This document shows, one piece after another, positions 42,721 to 50,776 of a stretch of 64,000 bases of DNA. The stretch spans positions 1,795,158 through 1,859,157 of the forward strand of contig OX638345.1 in the NCBI GenBank assembly GCA_951813535.1, written 5' to 3'. How positions within the stretch are numbered: position 1 is the first letter of the stretch; the number at the start of each line of letters is the position of its first letter. The DNA comes from an uncultured Dehalococcoidia bacterium. Its GTDB lineage: Bacteria; Chloroflexota; Dehalococcoidia; Lucifugimonadales; UBA3495. Both the position numbers and the translations under genes were made by a program. The notes under the pieces are model-generated. The model was not told the origin of the DNA and did no database searches. It was given only the letters and a program-made list of their open reading frames with translations.

Positions 42721-43368
42721 ATGACAACTGCGGGCGATAATCCTCTATACGGGCGATTTGATGAAATGTTAGATAACGTTCTTCACCCCCGGGCACAACG
42801 CGCCCCGGGGGTGATTTTTTGTGCTGACCTCTATTGTGGCGACGGCGAGGCCAATCGCGCCGCTTCTAATGCTGGCATCGATACCGTGTACGCCTACACG
42901 TTAGATGACGATGAAGCGGAGATTTACCTGGATAGGTTCCATATTGAGCCTTTTACCGGCATTACCGGCGATAGTGTTCGCATGGCACCGGATTTCGACT
43001 TGCTGCTTGTACGGATTGGCGGGGATGCCCTCATGCCACCGCCGCAGTCCAAACGTGGCCGGCAAAAATACGACGCTCCGGTGGAACACGCTCTGCGGTT
43101 CATGCTAGTAAAAAAACCAGCAGAAGTGCTATTCTGGGGACGTGATTTATCTGATGGCGTCGGTACCGAGATAGCCCGAGCAGTCTCGGATGACGCGGAA
43201 CGGTTAGGGTATCAGATCGGGAAGCAGTCGGGCGACGGTATGACGTTTGTTGTTGCCGTCCGCGCTAATGGGCCATTCCCGTGGCCTGATATGCCATCTC
43301 TGGAGAACGTAATAGCAGCGATGAAATTTGTGGTGTTGAGAGCGACAGCACAGGAGAATGGGGAATGA
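42721..43368 (+). CDS. C5-cytosine methyltransferase-like protein lacking catalytic motif
   Basis: The 215-residue protein keeps the SAM-binding start of the C5 DNA methyltransferase fold (VIFCADLYCGDGEANRAASN then GIDTVYAYTLDDDEAEIYL) and the order of following strands (DFDLLLV; KKPAEVLFW; LGYQIGKQ). The motif IV Pro-Cys, normally after DFDLLL-, is replaced by RIGGDALMPPPQ, and the ENV motif by WGRDL. It is short and has no target-recognition domain. It cannot methylate by the known mechanism; a role as SAM- or DNA-binding partner, or an erosion product, is possible. The start is uncertain: ATG 42721 or GTG 42811, with a terminator hairpin between them. Confidence 0.6.
   Translation: MTTAGDNPLYGRFDEMLDNVLHPRAQRAPGVIFCADLYCGDGEANRAASNAGIDTVYAYTLDDDEAEIYLDRFHIEPFTGITGDSVRMAPDFDLLLVRIGGDALMPPPQSKRGRQKYDAPVEHALRFMLVKKPAEVLFWGRDLSDGVGTEIARAVSDDAERLGYQIGKQSGDGMTFVVAVRANGPFPWPDMPSLENVIAAMKFVVLRATAQENGE
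42783..42820 (+). terminator. Intrinsic terminator-like hairpin inside the methyltransferase-like reading frame
   Basis: TCACCCCCGGG (42783-42793) pairs perfectly with CCCGGGGGTGA (42804-42814) and is followed by TTTTTT (42815-42820). It lies 62 bases after the ATG at 42721 and overlaps the in-frame GTG at 42811. It may attenuate the gene, or end a short upstream transcript with the gene starting at GTG 42811. Confidence 0.65.
43272..43350 (+). repeat. Direct repeat, upstream unit (methyltransferase-like gene tail)
   Basis: The last codons of the methyltransferase-like gene (SLENVIAAMKFVVLRATA) are repeated in diverged form at 43469-43549 (SLENMIAAVEFAVLRATA). Confidence 0.65.
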
Positions 43369-43463
43369 CCGACACCAGGATTATTATCTTCTCAATATTG
43401 GTCGGGATGTCGTGGGGTGCCACCATAACCTTTATACATGTTGCTTCCACGGGCACATTCTAG
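43365..43463 (+). CDS. 32-residue single-helix membrane peptide
   Basis: The ATG overlaps the stop of the preceding gene (ATGA) and AGGAG lies eight bases upstream, so translation is probably coupled. The peptide (MTDTRIIIFSILVGMS, then WGATITFIHVASTGTF) is one hydrophobic helix. Similar tiny membrane peptides can be toxins or regulators, but nothing in the sequence fixes a role. Confidence 0.45.
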   Translation: MTDTRIIIFSILVGMSWGATITFIHVASTGTF

Positions 43464-43468
43464 CACTG

Positions 43469-43549
43469 CCATTGCTACGGTCCGGTACGTTATCACTGGA
43501 GAACATGATCGCTGCCGTGGAATTTGCGGTGTTGAGGGCAACGGCGTAG
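43469..43549 (+). repeat. Direct repeat, downstream unit
   Basis: Diverged duplicate of 43272-43350. It keeps the reading frame of the methyltransferase-like gene tail up to a stop, so it was copied as coding sequence and then lost its upstream part. Confidence 0.6.
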
Positions 43550-43569
43550 AAGATCACTGATTTCTTTTC

Positions 43570-44505
43570 ATGCGGATGAGCCCGTTTTTACCGTCGTCTA
43601 GCGGTAGCACCCAATCCCCAACGACCGTCCCCACGCCCGAGCCCACGCACACGCCGTTACCCTCACCTATCCCTACCGTGACCGCATTGCCCACGCCGAC
43701 GCTCGCGCCCACCCAGACCCGGATGCCTGGCAGGGATTACCTCTACGATCCCATATCACCTCCGATGGCCCCGGCTTACATGTTCTGGCGTTGGGAAGAA
43801 GGGCAGGACGCTTTTCGGGAACTCGCAACCGATTTCACCATTCACAACGACGTGGGCGACTGGTCCGATGAGCACGGGTACTACCTGATCCTGCTCCAAA
43901 ACCAAATCTCTGGGGTGGGGTTCTATTTCGGAGTGCAGACCGACGCCAACGGGCGCGGCAAAGCTCTCATCTACTCCAGGTGGGCGACCCGCGACCTGGC
44001 TAATGCGAGATATTCCGAAAGTGACGGTTGGACCCAATCTTCGGGACGCGAAGGCGACTTTATAGGGGTGCGCCGGAACTATGATTGGGGCGCAGGAGAC
44101 TACCGGGTCCGGATAGCGGACGATGGTTTGGAAGAAGATGGGGAATGGTTCGGCTTGTGGATCACCGATTTGAATGCCGATGAAACCACCTGGATAGGCT
44201 CCTTGAAATTTCCGCTGGCGGATGGAGGCGCCAGGATCCAGCCATATTCCAACGCCACGATCGAGCTCTATGGAAACCCTGAAATACGTCCGATCGACAT
44301 CCCCCGGTGGCATGTGAGCGTCAGCAGACCATCGGGGGACGGCAAACGGTCGGAATGGGGATCCACGAGATATCCGTACGATGACAGCGAGAACGCCCTC
44401 TTCAATTCCGACGTAAAGTATGACCCGTTAGAACACCGCGCCCATCTGGTCATCGGCGGCCCGACGGAACGAGACATCCCAGAGCAAGTCATCGACTTCA
44501 GGTAG
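43570..44505 (+). CDS. Hypothetical protein with Pro/Thr linker and a beta-sandwich-like domain
   Basis: The 311-residue protein starts with a Ser/Pro/Thr-rich stretch to residue 55 (TVPTPEPTHTPLPSP...), typical of the linker behind a lipoprotein anchor, but no signal peptide precedes it, so the 5' end may be truncated. The following 250 residues (YMFWRWEEGQDAFRELATDF, LILLQNQISGVGFYFGVQTD, RVRIADDGLEEDGEWFGLWI) resemble the DUF3472-type sandwich domain of exported proteins; this is a tentative match. It is followed directly by transposase relics. Confidence 0.6.
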   Translation: MRMSPFLPSSSGSTQSPTTVPTPEPTHTPLPSPIPTVTALPTPTLAPTQTRMPGRDYLYDPISPPMAPAYMFWRWEEGQDAFRELATDFTIHNDVGDWSDEHGYYLILLQNQISGVGFYFGVQTDANGRGKALIYSRWATRDLANARYSESDGWTQSSGREGDFIGVRRNYDWGAGDYRVRIADDGLEEDGEWFGLWITDLNADETTWIGSLKFPLADGGARIQPYSNATIELYGNPEIRPIDIPRWHVSVSRPSGDGKRSEWGSTRYPYDDSENALFNSDVKYDPLEHRAHLVIGGPTERDIPEQVIDFR

Positions 44506-44560
44506 CTCGCCGTAGCCTCGTCCGCCGGGCCGGCTGGGCCAGCATAATACAGATTGGAGC

Positions 44561-44980
44561 CTATCCTGATAACCCGGCGGCTCTGAGAGCGATGAGGGCA
44601 CAGGCGAAATGCAGAAAGGCGATGTGGTTCTCGGGGGATTTGTCCCAACGCACCAGGATGCGCCGGAAACGGTCGAGCCAACTGTGGGTGCGTTCCACCA
44701 CCCAACGTCTGGCTTTGAGACCGGCCTCCCCTTTGATGGCCTTCGCCTCCTCGCCTCGACTGCGGATGTGGGCGGTGAAGCCGAACTCCTCCAGGGTGCG
44801 GCGCACCTCGCCGAAGTCGTAGCCCCCGTATCATGTGCGGGGCAGGCTCTTGTCCAGGCACATCCCCTGAGGACGCTCTGGGCTGGGCGCCGGTCGGGAT
44901 ACCGCCACGCTGTCCACCGTAACCCGCACCAGCTTCATGTCGTGGCGGTTGGCCCCATCCACCGCCAAGCCCACCTGATC
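44561..44980 (-). pseudogene. IS5-family transposase relic
   Basis: The C-terminal half of an IS5/IS4-type DDE transposase is readable on the minus strand: VGLAVDGANRHDMKLVRVTV, then CLDK, then YDFGEVRRTLEEFGFTAHIR, AIKGEAGLKARRWVVERTHS, WLDRFRRILVRWDKSPENH. Between LDK and GYDF a 24-bp insertion (44825-44848) adds eight codons including a stop. The N-terminal half is missing; the sequence passes directly into an IS630 relic near 44980. Confidence 0.85.
44825..44848. repeat. 24-bp micro-insertion element, copy 1
   Basis: Relative to the normal IS5-family sequence (CLDK-GYD), exactly 24 bases are added, starting CCCGTATCATG and ending CGGGGCAGGCT on the plus strand. It equals copy 2 at 21 of 24 positions. 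The ends CCCG/CGGG can pair. Confidence 0.8.
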
Positions 44981-45804
44981 GCCCTGGCGTGCAGCGACGC
45001 TCCCGAAGGCCACGACCACTGGACCCTGCGCCTGCTGGCCGACAAGGCGGTGGAGTTGGGCCTGGTGGAGAGCCTGTCATACGAAACGGTCAGGCTCCGG
45101 CTCAAAAAACACCCTCAAGCCCTGGCAGAAGCGACAGTGGTGCATCTCCCAGATGAACGGGGAGTTCGTGGCGGCTATGTGAGGACGTGCTCGACCTGTG
45201 CGCCGAGCCCTACGACCCCAGCCGACCGGTGGTGTGCTTCGATGAGACCTCCACTCAACTGCTGGCTGATGTGCGGGAACCACTGCCGGCCCAGCCGGGA
45301 CGACCCCGACGTCAGGATTACGAGTACCGCCGCGCTGGCACCCGTAACCTCTTCCTGTTCTGCGAGCCGCCGGCCGGCTGGCGCGTGCGGCTCTTGACCA
45401 ATCAGGCCATCACCGAACGCCGCACCATGGTGGACTTCGCCCACCAGATGCGGTGGCTGGTGGACGTGGCCTACCCCGACGCCACCATCATCCGCGTGGT
45501 CCTGGACAACCCCGTTTCAAGTACGGGGCAGGCTCTGAACACTCACCGCATGGCGAAGCGTCTCGAGTTTCACCACACCCCCAAGCACGCCAGTTGGCTG
45601 AACATGGCGGAGATTGAGTTCAGCGCGTTGAGCCGCGCCTGTCTCAAAGGGAGAAACCCTGACGCCGACGCCCTGCAACGCGCCATCACCGCCTACGAGA
45701 CCCGGCGCAACGCCGCGCGCATCCCGATCAACTGGCGCTTCGGAACCGACGACGCCAGGATCAAACTTCGACGTTTCTATCCCTGCGGTTCCAACGTTGA
45801 CTGA
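44981..45804 (+). pseudogene. IS630-family transposase relic
   Basis: Readable blocks on the plus strand: LIALACSDAPEGHDHWTLRL, LADKAVELGLVESLSYETVR, then after an A-run frameshift LKPWQKRQWCISQMNGEFVA, then in a third frame DVLDLCAEPYDPSRPVVCFD, ETSTQLLADVREPLPAQPGR and so on to WRFGTDDARIKLRRFYP. The DDE motifs CFDE, VVLDN and the AEIEF block are present. There are at least two frameshifts, a missing segment between NTHRMA and KRLEFHHTPKHASWL, and a 24-bp insertion after VVLDN. It is inactive. Confidence 0.88.
45511..45534. repeat. 24-bp micro-insertion element, copy 2
   Basis: The usual VVLDN-LNTH of IS630 transposases is interrupted by exactly eight codons, read as PVSSTGQA, then LNTH follows. 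The inserted DNA begins CCCGTTTCAAG and ends CGGGGCAGGCT. The frame stays open. Copy 1 lies in opposite orientation relative to its host gene. Confidence 0.82.
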
Positions 45805-46085
45805 GTACTAGGGAAACGAATTTTCCGTCGCCTTGTTCGAACGCGAGTACGCGTGAGACCTGACCGGCTCTGGACGGCCACGTGCCAACGGAGTACTCTG
45901 AAGTCCGGCACCGCCATCCGTGCTGAGGCGCGCGTAACATGAGCCAGAGCAGCGACTTGTAGCGGATATTCGACGTTGAACGTGCCGACGTTCACCCGGA
46001 CTTGGAGCCACTGAACCAGTAATGATCGGGGCTGGCATCGGCGCACCATTCTTGGCACCCGTGCCACCGTCTGTGAGGTTGAATC
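45805..46085. other. Intergenic region, nothing recognised
   Basis: About 280 bases between the IS630 relic and the amidase gene. No gene, RNA or terminator was recognised. Confidence 0.4.
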
Positions 46086-47441
46086 ATGCCTGAACTCCAC
46101 CAGCTTTCGGTGGCAGAAGCCGCCGCTGAGATTCGCCAAGGAACCCTGTCGCCGGTGGCGCTGGCGGAGTCGCTGCTGGCGCGCATCGACGCGCTGGACG
46201 GCGACCTGCAGGCGTGGGTCACCATTGACCGCGACGCCGTGATATCGGCGGCGCAGCAACGGGAGGCGGAGGTCCAGCGAGGCGATCCACTCGGTCTGAT
46301 CCACGGCGTCCCCGTGGGCCTGAAGGACATTTTCTACACCGAGGGAATGCTCACTGCCTGCGGGTCGAAGGTGAATGCCGATTTCGTGCCGGAATTCGAT
46401 GCGACATCGGTGGCCAAAATTAAAGCGGCCGGTGGGATCATCCTCGGCAAGGCGGTCACCACCGAGTTCGCCTCGGGCGACCCCTCACCGACGCGCAACC
46501 CGTGGAACCTGGACCACACTCCCGGTGGCTCCAGCAGCGGGTCGTCTGCGGCGGTGGCGGCCCGTATGGTTCCGGCCGCTCTCGGCTCACAGACCGGCGG
46601 GTCAACCTGCCGACCAGCAGGCTACAACGGCATCGTCGGCGTGAAGGCCACCTACGGGCGCATCTCGCGGTACGGGGTGGCCCCGTTAAGCTGGTCGCTG
46701 GACCACGTGGGCATCCTGACCCGCACGGTGGCCGATGGCGCGTTGATGCTAACCGTACTGAGCGGCTCGGACGACAATGATCCCGGCAGCCTGCGCGAAC
46801 CGGTGCCCGACTTCAGCGCGCAGATGGCAGAACACGACCGGCCGCCGCGCATCGGGCTGGTGAGACAGTACTACCAGGACTACGCCACGCCGGAGATGTG
46901 GGCGCACACGGAGGCCGTGGCCAATCAACTGGCGGAAGCTGGGGCTGAAGTCGAGGAAATATCCTTGCCCGACAGCTTCGCCGCGGTGCACAGCTTCCAG
47001 CGCATCGTGTCCAACGTCGAGTGCGCGGGAGTCCACGAGGTCAATCACCGCGTTCGCGCCGCTGACTATGGCCCGCGCATCCGCGCCGGCATGGAGATGG
47101 GCATGATCATGCCGACGTCGGCGTATTTGAAAGCGCAGCGGCTGCGGCGGCAGTTCCGCGCCGACTTCAGCGAGATGGTCGACAAGGTCGATGTCGTCAT
47201 GACGCCGGCGATGCCGGCGCCGGCTCCCCGTGACCTGAACACCACTGGCGATGCGGCGTTCCAGGTGCCGTGGACGGCAGCAGGGTTGCCCACTGTGGTG
47301 GTCTCGACGGGTTTGAGCGAGCTGGGCCTGCCCATGGCAGTGCAGTTCGGCGGGGCGTGGGCCCAGGAGGGCAGGGTCCTGGGTGCGGCGCAGTGGTGCG
47401 AGCGGATCGCTGGGTTGAACCAGGCGCCGCCTAACTATTGA
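46086..47441 (+). CDS. Amidase signature family enzyme (GatA-like fold)
   Basis: The 451-residue protein has the amidase triad: K80 in VPVGLKDIF, the cis-serine in PGGSSSGSS (S149-S151) and the nucleophile S173 in GSQTGGSTCRPAG. The length and the LSVAEAAAEIRQGTLSPVALAE start are as in GatA-related amidases, but gatB and gatC are absent nearby, so it is probably a free hydrolase. GAGGT lies six bases before the ATG. It shares only the catalytic core with the amidase at 37333. Confidence 0.92.
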   Translation: MPELHQLSVAEAAAEIRQGTLSPVALAESLLARIDALDGDLQAWVTIDRDAVISAAQQREAEVQRGDPLGLIHGVPVGLKDIFYTEGMLTACGSKVNADFVPEFDATSVAKIKAAGGIILGKAVTTEFASGDPSPTRNPWNLDHTPGGSSSGSSAAVAARMVPAALGSQTGGSTCRPAGYNGIVGVKATYGRISRYGVAPLSWSLDHVGILTRTVADGALMLTVLSGSDDNDPGSLREPVPDFSAQMAEHDRPPRIGLVRQYYQDYATPEMWAHTEAVANQLAEAGAEVEEISLPDSFAAVHSFQRIVSNVECAGVHEVNHRVRAADYGPRIRAGMEMGMIMPTSAYLKAQRLRRQFRADFSEMVDKVDVVMTPAMPAPAPRDLNTTGDAAFQVPWTAAGLPTVVVSTGLSELGLPMAVQFGGAWAQEGRVLGAAQWCERIAGLNQAPPNY

Positions 47442-48645
47442 CATCTGTCGTCCGTGAGGGGGGCACATGAGCGCACCCTAAACCCTTACGGAGCCAGTCT
47501 GGCGAGGACAGGCGAGTATGTGCTTCATGTGCTTCGACTGATGGAGTTCACATCATTCGCAGAGCCAGCGCGGCGCTGTTCAGATCCTGGGCCTGGTTCC
47601 GGTTTCGGTGTCCTGCGCCCGCTGGATGATGGTTGCACCACTCGCTTCCACCGGCTCAGCAGGAGCGGCGGGGCGCCGGTGATGTCGGGGAAGTGTTCGT
47701 ACGTATAGCCCTCGGCGTCCCTCGCTACATTGGCGTCGTTGTCGTGCAGGTTTTCGCAGAACCCCGAGTCGGGGTCACCGGCCATCAGGTTTCCGAACCC
47801 GCCGTCGTCGCCGCTGAAGAGCGCGTCGTCCATGCGGTCCACGCCAAAGGACCGGAAGATGGTTGGGTTGCCAGTGGGTACAGAACAGTCAGGTTCGGTG
47901 GCGGCGTGAGCAGACCAGCACCCGGTTGGGCTGCTTTGCGCGGTCGAAATCACTGGCAGAGTCGATGACTGGGGGGAGCTGCGGGTGGGTTGCCATGGGG
48001 TCGTAGGCTGCCCTGACGACCTGTGGCTCCTTCTCCTGCATGGCCGTGCAGGAACGGCACTCGGTCGTTAACGCGGCGGGTTCGTCCACATTCCTGCTGT
48101 CGGGTGATTCTACAGTCGCGCGGGACATGCCCGAATTCGTGCGCTGGAGCCACGGATGGGCCCTCTGTCCCTGCTGGTGGACATTTTTCTCGCATCTGCT
48201 GCCACGACAGGGGCGGCCAGTGGCGCGGCTGCCTCGGCATCGCGCAGCCCGTCGTGACGATCGCGGACGCGCCCGGATTCCTGCGCTGGGGCCTCTGTGT
48301 GGCTCTTCTGCCCCACGGGCACGAAGTTCCCTTCGGGACTCCGGTCGGCATCTTAGTGGCTCTGCGCGGATTTCCGCCAGTCGACAGTACCAGGGCATGT
48401 TGGCGGGTCAACCCTGTTGTGGGGTGTCACCAACGCTTTGCCGGTTCGCCGGGCAGTCGATAGGTAGCCGAATTTCCGTGCTGGACCCTCTCCGGGAGCC
48501 GCTGCGGCGCCGTGTCCGGCTGCCGGCGTCGTCGCGGGACTGGTCAATCCCGTTATAGCATTTCCCCCACCTTGTTTAGCAGCCCGTCTGAGGATTGGGG
48601 ATGATGGGTTGAAGGGGTATGGCTCGGGGTTGCCCTGGGAATGGA
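47442..48645. other. 1.2-kb region without a supportable gene
   Basis: Several frames are open because of high GC, but none has family features. A minus-strand stretch around 47660-47880 (SFGVDRMDDALFSGDDGGFG, ENLHDNDANVARDAEGYTYE) has normal protein composition and may be a gene remnant of unknown type. Words similar to CCGAATTCGTGCGCTGG recur four times between 48130 and 48490 with changes. Confidence 0.4.
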
Positions 48646-49752
48646 TCATGTTGAAGAGACAATGGGTGATCCCGGGCTTACGGTGAGGATACCGTTTCGG
48701 AAGAGCTTGAGCAGGTTGTGGCCGGTGCAGATCAGCGACCACTCGCCCTGCACCTGGTGCAAACCCCGCAGCAGGAACTGCCGGAACCCTCGGCCCTGCT
48801 TGATCCGGCCGAAGACCGGTTCCACCGTCGCCATGCGTAACGCGTAACGCTGGCGGCCTCGTTTGGTCTGCAGCTTGCGGCGCATCCGGTCTCTGGGTGA
48901 CAGATGCCTGGGGATGCGTCCTCGGGGCGCGGGCGGCGGTTGGTGGCCGTGGCGGGTCTTTTCCGGCGCGACGTACGGGTCCACGCCCAAGGCCTGCAAA
49001 TCGGCGACGGCCTGAGCAGAGTAGTAACTGGCGTCAGCGGATACTTCTTTGGGCACCGTGCCGATGTTGTCGATGGTCTCGGCAATCATGGCCGCGGCCT
49101 GCTGCTTGTCCGATGCCACGTTGGTGGCGCGAGTTGCCACGATCACCTGATGCTCATGATCGACCACCGCCTGGCAGTTGTAGGCTTGCAGGAAGTCCTT
49201 GCCACCAGAGGCGGGCATGATGCGGGACTGTGGGTCGGTGAAGTCGCGCTGGGCCTTGTCCTCAGGCACCCCAGAATGCTCTTTCCCCTCGGCCTCAGCC
49301 TGCTCAGCGGCGGCCTGGACCTCGGCTTCCAGCGCCACATGGCCCAGCTTCACCAGTCCAGACTGCTGGCACAGCATCAGCACCTGCAAGAACAGCCCCG
49401 ACAACGCCTCCAAGTGATCCTTCCGGAAGTCCGCGATGGTGCGGAAGTCCGGCGTGTTGTTCGCCGCCAGCACCCGGAAGGCAATGTCCTCGTGGAGCCT
49501 TCGGGCCATGCGTCGTGAAGACGGCACCCCGACGCAGTAAGCGTACAGCAGCGCCTTCACCATCATCAGGGGATTGTAGGGCGGCCCGCCCCGGCGCTCC
49601 CGCTCGTAGCGATCAGCGATCTCCGAGAGGTCCAACTGGTCCACCACGTCCGAGATGAAGTAGGCCAGATGGTCCTCGGGCAGCCACTCCTGCAGGGCCT
49701 GGGGCAGCAGCAGTTGTTGGTCCGGATCATAGGGAAGGTAGCTCTTGCTCAT
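48646..49752 (-). pseudogene. IS1182-family transposase with internal deletion
   Basis: The 368-residue frame matches IS1182 transposases at both ends: YLPYDPDQQLLLPQALQEWL, YERERRGGPPYNPLMMVKAL, then DKAQRDFTDPQSRIMPASGG, EVSADASYYSAQAVADLQAL, and RYALRMATVEPVFGRIKQGR. In the middle, LVKLGHVAL passes directly to EAEVQAAAEQAEAEG. The intact family has the first catalytic Asp in VALDGTKV at that place plus a helical segment, so about 30-80 residues are lost. The frame is kept, but the enzyme should be inactive. Confidence 0.85.
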
Positions 49753-50503
49753 CGTGGGTCACCGCCAGCCTCGTGCTCGGACCATCTTACGCCAACACCT
49801 CAACAACCGTGTTTCTCGGACACGCTGGTTAGGGGCAGGAGCTGGTGTTGGGTTAGCACCGGAAGCGAAACAGAGCTACTTGTTGGGGGCTCCAACAACC
49901 ACGACCGGATAATCGGCTCTGATCGAAGCGCGTCGGACTTTTCCTCGTCCGGATTGGGCAGCATAGGTCGTTCGGTCATAGGCTAAACGCGCGCGTTGTC
50001 AGCAATGTAATGACCCAGCCGTATCGGAAAACTTTGTCCGCTTCCCCGGTCACATGCGTCTGCTAACCGGATGCGCCATCCTGCCAACATTGACGATATC
50101 AATGCAGGGGTACGCGTAACCGCTTGCCCGCCGGCCAATCAACGTTCAAACCGCCCTGGGATTCCGGTCTGTCCAGCTGTCCTCGTAAGTTCGCGCCCAG
50201 AGGGTAGCGAGTCTCCGTCGCGCTGAAGATTCCGACAAAATGACCGGACTTTGCGCCGCAATATAGCTATTCGCAGCAGATGAATTCTTGCGGATCAGGT
50301 TATCGCCATCCCATTTCCTCGGCCGTTTCCGCTACCGATTGCTCGGCTACAAAGGTTCGGCGGCGGTACCCCTTCAACCGAACGGCACCGAGCCTACTCG
50401 TCGCAGGCGTTCCCATATCCGGCGAGCAATGAAACACGTCCCGTCACCATAGCGATAAATGTTGGGCACGCCATCGATTTTTGTACTCAAATGCGGAGCA
50501 AAT
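49753..50503. other. 750-bp region without a supportable gene
   Basis: No coding frame with family features, no RNA gene and no clear repeat were recognised between the IS1182 relic and the tRNA genes. Confidence 0.4.
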
Positions 50504-50580
50504 TGGTACCCCTGGAGGGACTCGAACCCCCGACGCGCGACTTAGGACGCCGCCGCTCTGTCCAACTGAGCTACAGGGGC
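50504..50580 (-). tRNA. tRNA-Arg (anticodon CCT)
   Basis: A 77-base cloverleaf can be drawn on the minus strand: acceptor GCCCCTG/CAGGGGT, D arm GCTC...GAGC, anticodon stem GCGGC/GTCGC with loop GTCCTAA, T arm with GTTCGAGTC, and an encoded 3' CCA. The anticodon CCT reads AGG. It follows tRNA-Ala by ten bases. Confidence 0.97.
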
Positions 50581-50590
50581 AGAAACGAAG

Positions 50591-50666
50591 TGGTGGAGAT
50601 AGCGGGGCTCGAACCCGCAACCTCGGCATTGCGAACGCCGCGCTCTCCCAGTTGAGCTATATCCCC
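50591..50666 (-). tRNA. tRNA-Ala (anticodon CGC)
   Basis: A 76-base cloverleaf on the minus strand: acceptor GGGGATA/TATCTCC, D arm GCTC...GAGC, anticodon stem CGGCG/TGCCG with loop TTCGCAA, T arm GCGGG/CCCGC with GTTCGAGCC, encoded CCA. The anticodon CGC reads GCG. It is the first gene of a two-tRNA unit. Confidence 0.97.
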
Positions 50667-50712
50667 ACTCGCACGGTCTGACTCCGCCAACAGCGTTGCC
50701 GACCGTGTTTCA

Positions 50713-50742
50713 ATCGTAGCCAACTGTTGCACGTAGTGTCAA
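50713..50742 (-). promoter_or_regulatory. Promoter of the tRNA unit
   Basis: On the minus strand TTGACA (50742-50737) and TACGAT (50718-50713) are 18 bases apart, about 47 bases before tRNA-Ala. The same opening (CCTTGACACTACG) is found in the outward promoter at 63592. Confidence 0.8.
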
Positions 50743-50776
50743 GGAACCACGCGAAAATCAGTCCGGCTGGTTCTTC

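Noticed and set aside
44831-44833. In-frame TGA in the IS5 relic as another selenocysteine codon
   Set aside because: The stop is part of the 24-bp insertion; without it the normal transposase sequence is restored, so it is damage and not recoding.
47525-47953. 142-codon minus-strand open frame
   Set aside because: The middle part looks protein-like, but both ends have wrong-frame composition and no start signal was found.
50481-50681. A 66-codon plus-strand open frame with a GTPGGTRTPD-like product
   Set aside because: It is the antisense translation of the tRNA-Arg and tRNA-Ala genes, a well-known annotation artefact.
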